From an uncultured Bacteroides sp. (GTDB lineage: Bacteria; Bacteroidota; Bacteroidia; Bacteroidales; Bacteroidaceae), in NCBI GenBank assembly GCA_934716785.1, contig CAKUYM010000309.1, positions 1-5,260 on the forward strand: a stretch of 5,260 nucleotides of DNA. Direction: 5' to 3'. Positions within the stretch are counted from its first letter, which is position 1. The number at the start of each line of letters is the position of its first letter. The notes under the pieces were generated by a model that was not told the origin of the DNA, did no database searches, and worked only from the letters and a program-made list of their open reading frames with translations. The translations under genes were made by a program, and so were the position numbers. Below are positions 5,105 to 5,260 of this stretch, piece by piece.

Positions 5105-5260
5105 ATGATGTATATCACATTGGAGAAATCATTCAGAAAAGCGCCATGCAAGAATTCTGATTTTTCAGGATTCAACAACCCATTTCTCGATATTACGGGT
5201 TTCGGCACTGAAGTTGATACCGATTTTAAAGAGTTTACGTCCGTCAGACTCAAAAGGAAG
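5105..5260 (+). CDS. Partial ORF running off the right edge, unrecognised
   Basis: From tandem ATG codons at 5105-5110 a frame is open for 52 codons to the end of the window (MMYITLEKSFRKAPCKNSDF onward, ending near FKEFTSVRLKRK). It is a soluble-looking, charged N-terminus without a signal peptide. I do not recognise a domain. It follows the foldable segment 5003-5060 and the integrase remnant, so a mobile-element origin is plausible. A minus-strand frame (5026-5253) overlaps it almost fully, so the coding strand is not certain; I prefer plus because of its start and direction. Confidence 0.35.
   Translation, partial: MMYITLEKSFRKAPCKNSDFSGFNNPFLDITGFGTEVDTDFKEFTSVRLKRK

Noticed and set aside
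5026..5253. 75-codon minus frame
   Set aside because: It overlaps the foldable segment and the plus ORF and has no recognisable start or domain, though the coding strand here is not certain.
1..5260. CRISPR arrays, tRNA or rRNA genes, complete insertion sequences
   Set aside because: No regularly spaced repeats, cloverleaf or rRNA motifs, and no intact transposase were seen on either strand.

Overview
The window looks like chromosomal or accessory DNA of a Bacteroidales bacterium (Bacteroides/Parabacteroides-like). The reasons are its AT-rich composition, several promoter boxes fitting the Bacteroidetes -7 consensus TAnnTTTG, weak or absent Shine-Dalgarno sites, two small type II signal-peptide lipoproteins, and an integrase remnant resembling those of Bacteroides mobile elements. 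The genus cannot be fixed from the sequence.

Layout. Positions 1-380 hold no gene I can support: a polypurine stretch, and a possible leftward promoter at 318-325. A small lipoprotein gene (538-984, +) converges on a larger lipoprotein gene (1057-1830, -), with a strong 13-bp-stem hairpin (993-1038) between them. After a gene-poor stretch (1963-2347) comes a TetR-family regulator (2348-2950, -). It is divergent from a pyridoxal-phosphate enzyme of the alpha-oxoamine synthase family (3106-4374, +), the family of serine palmitoyltransferase, 8-amino-7-oxononanoate synthase and cysteate acyltransferase. From 4375 on the DNA is decayed mobile-element sequence: a frameshifted, truncated tyrosine-integrase remnant (4422-4788), a 57-codon ORF (4805-4978), a foldable segment (5003-5060) and an unrecognised ORF running off the right edge (5105-5260).

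The most interesting signal is regulatory. The same 22-bp palindrome (half-site TTAAACAGTAT) occurs three times: before the small lipoprotein (381-402), before the larger lipoprotein (core 1932-1953, inside a 40-bp near-perfect palindrome), and between tetR and the oxoamine synthase (3073-3094). Each copy lies next to or overlaps a TAnnTTTG box aimed at the adjacent gene. I infer a local regulon in which the TetR protein controls the enzyme and two surface or periplasmic lipoproteins. An attractive but untested reading is a lipid- or amino-ketone-responsive envelope module, in which the enzyme makes a long-chain oxoamine and the regulator senses an acyl ligand. No biotin or other sphingolipid genes are visible in the window to settle the enzyme's substrate.
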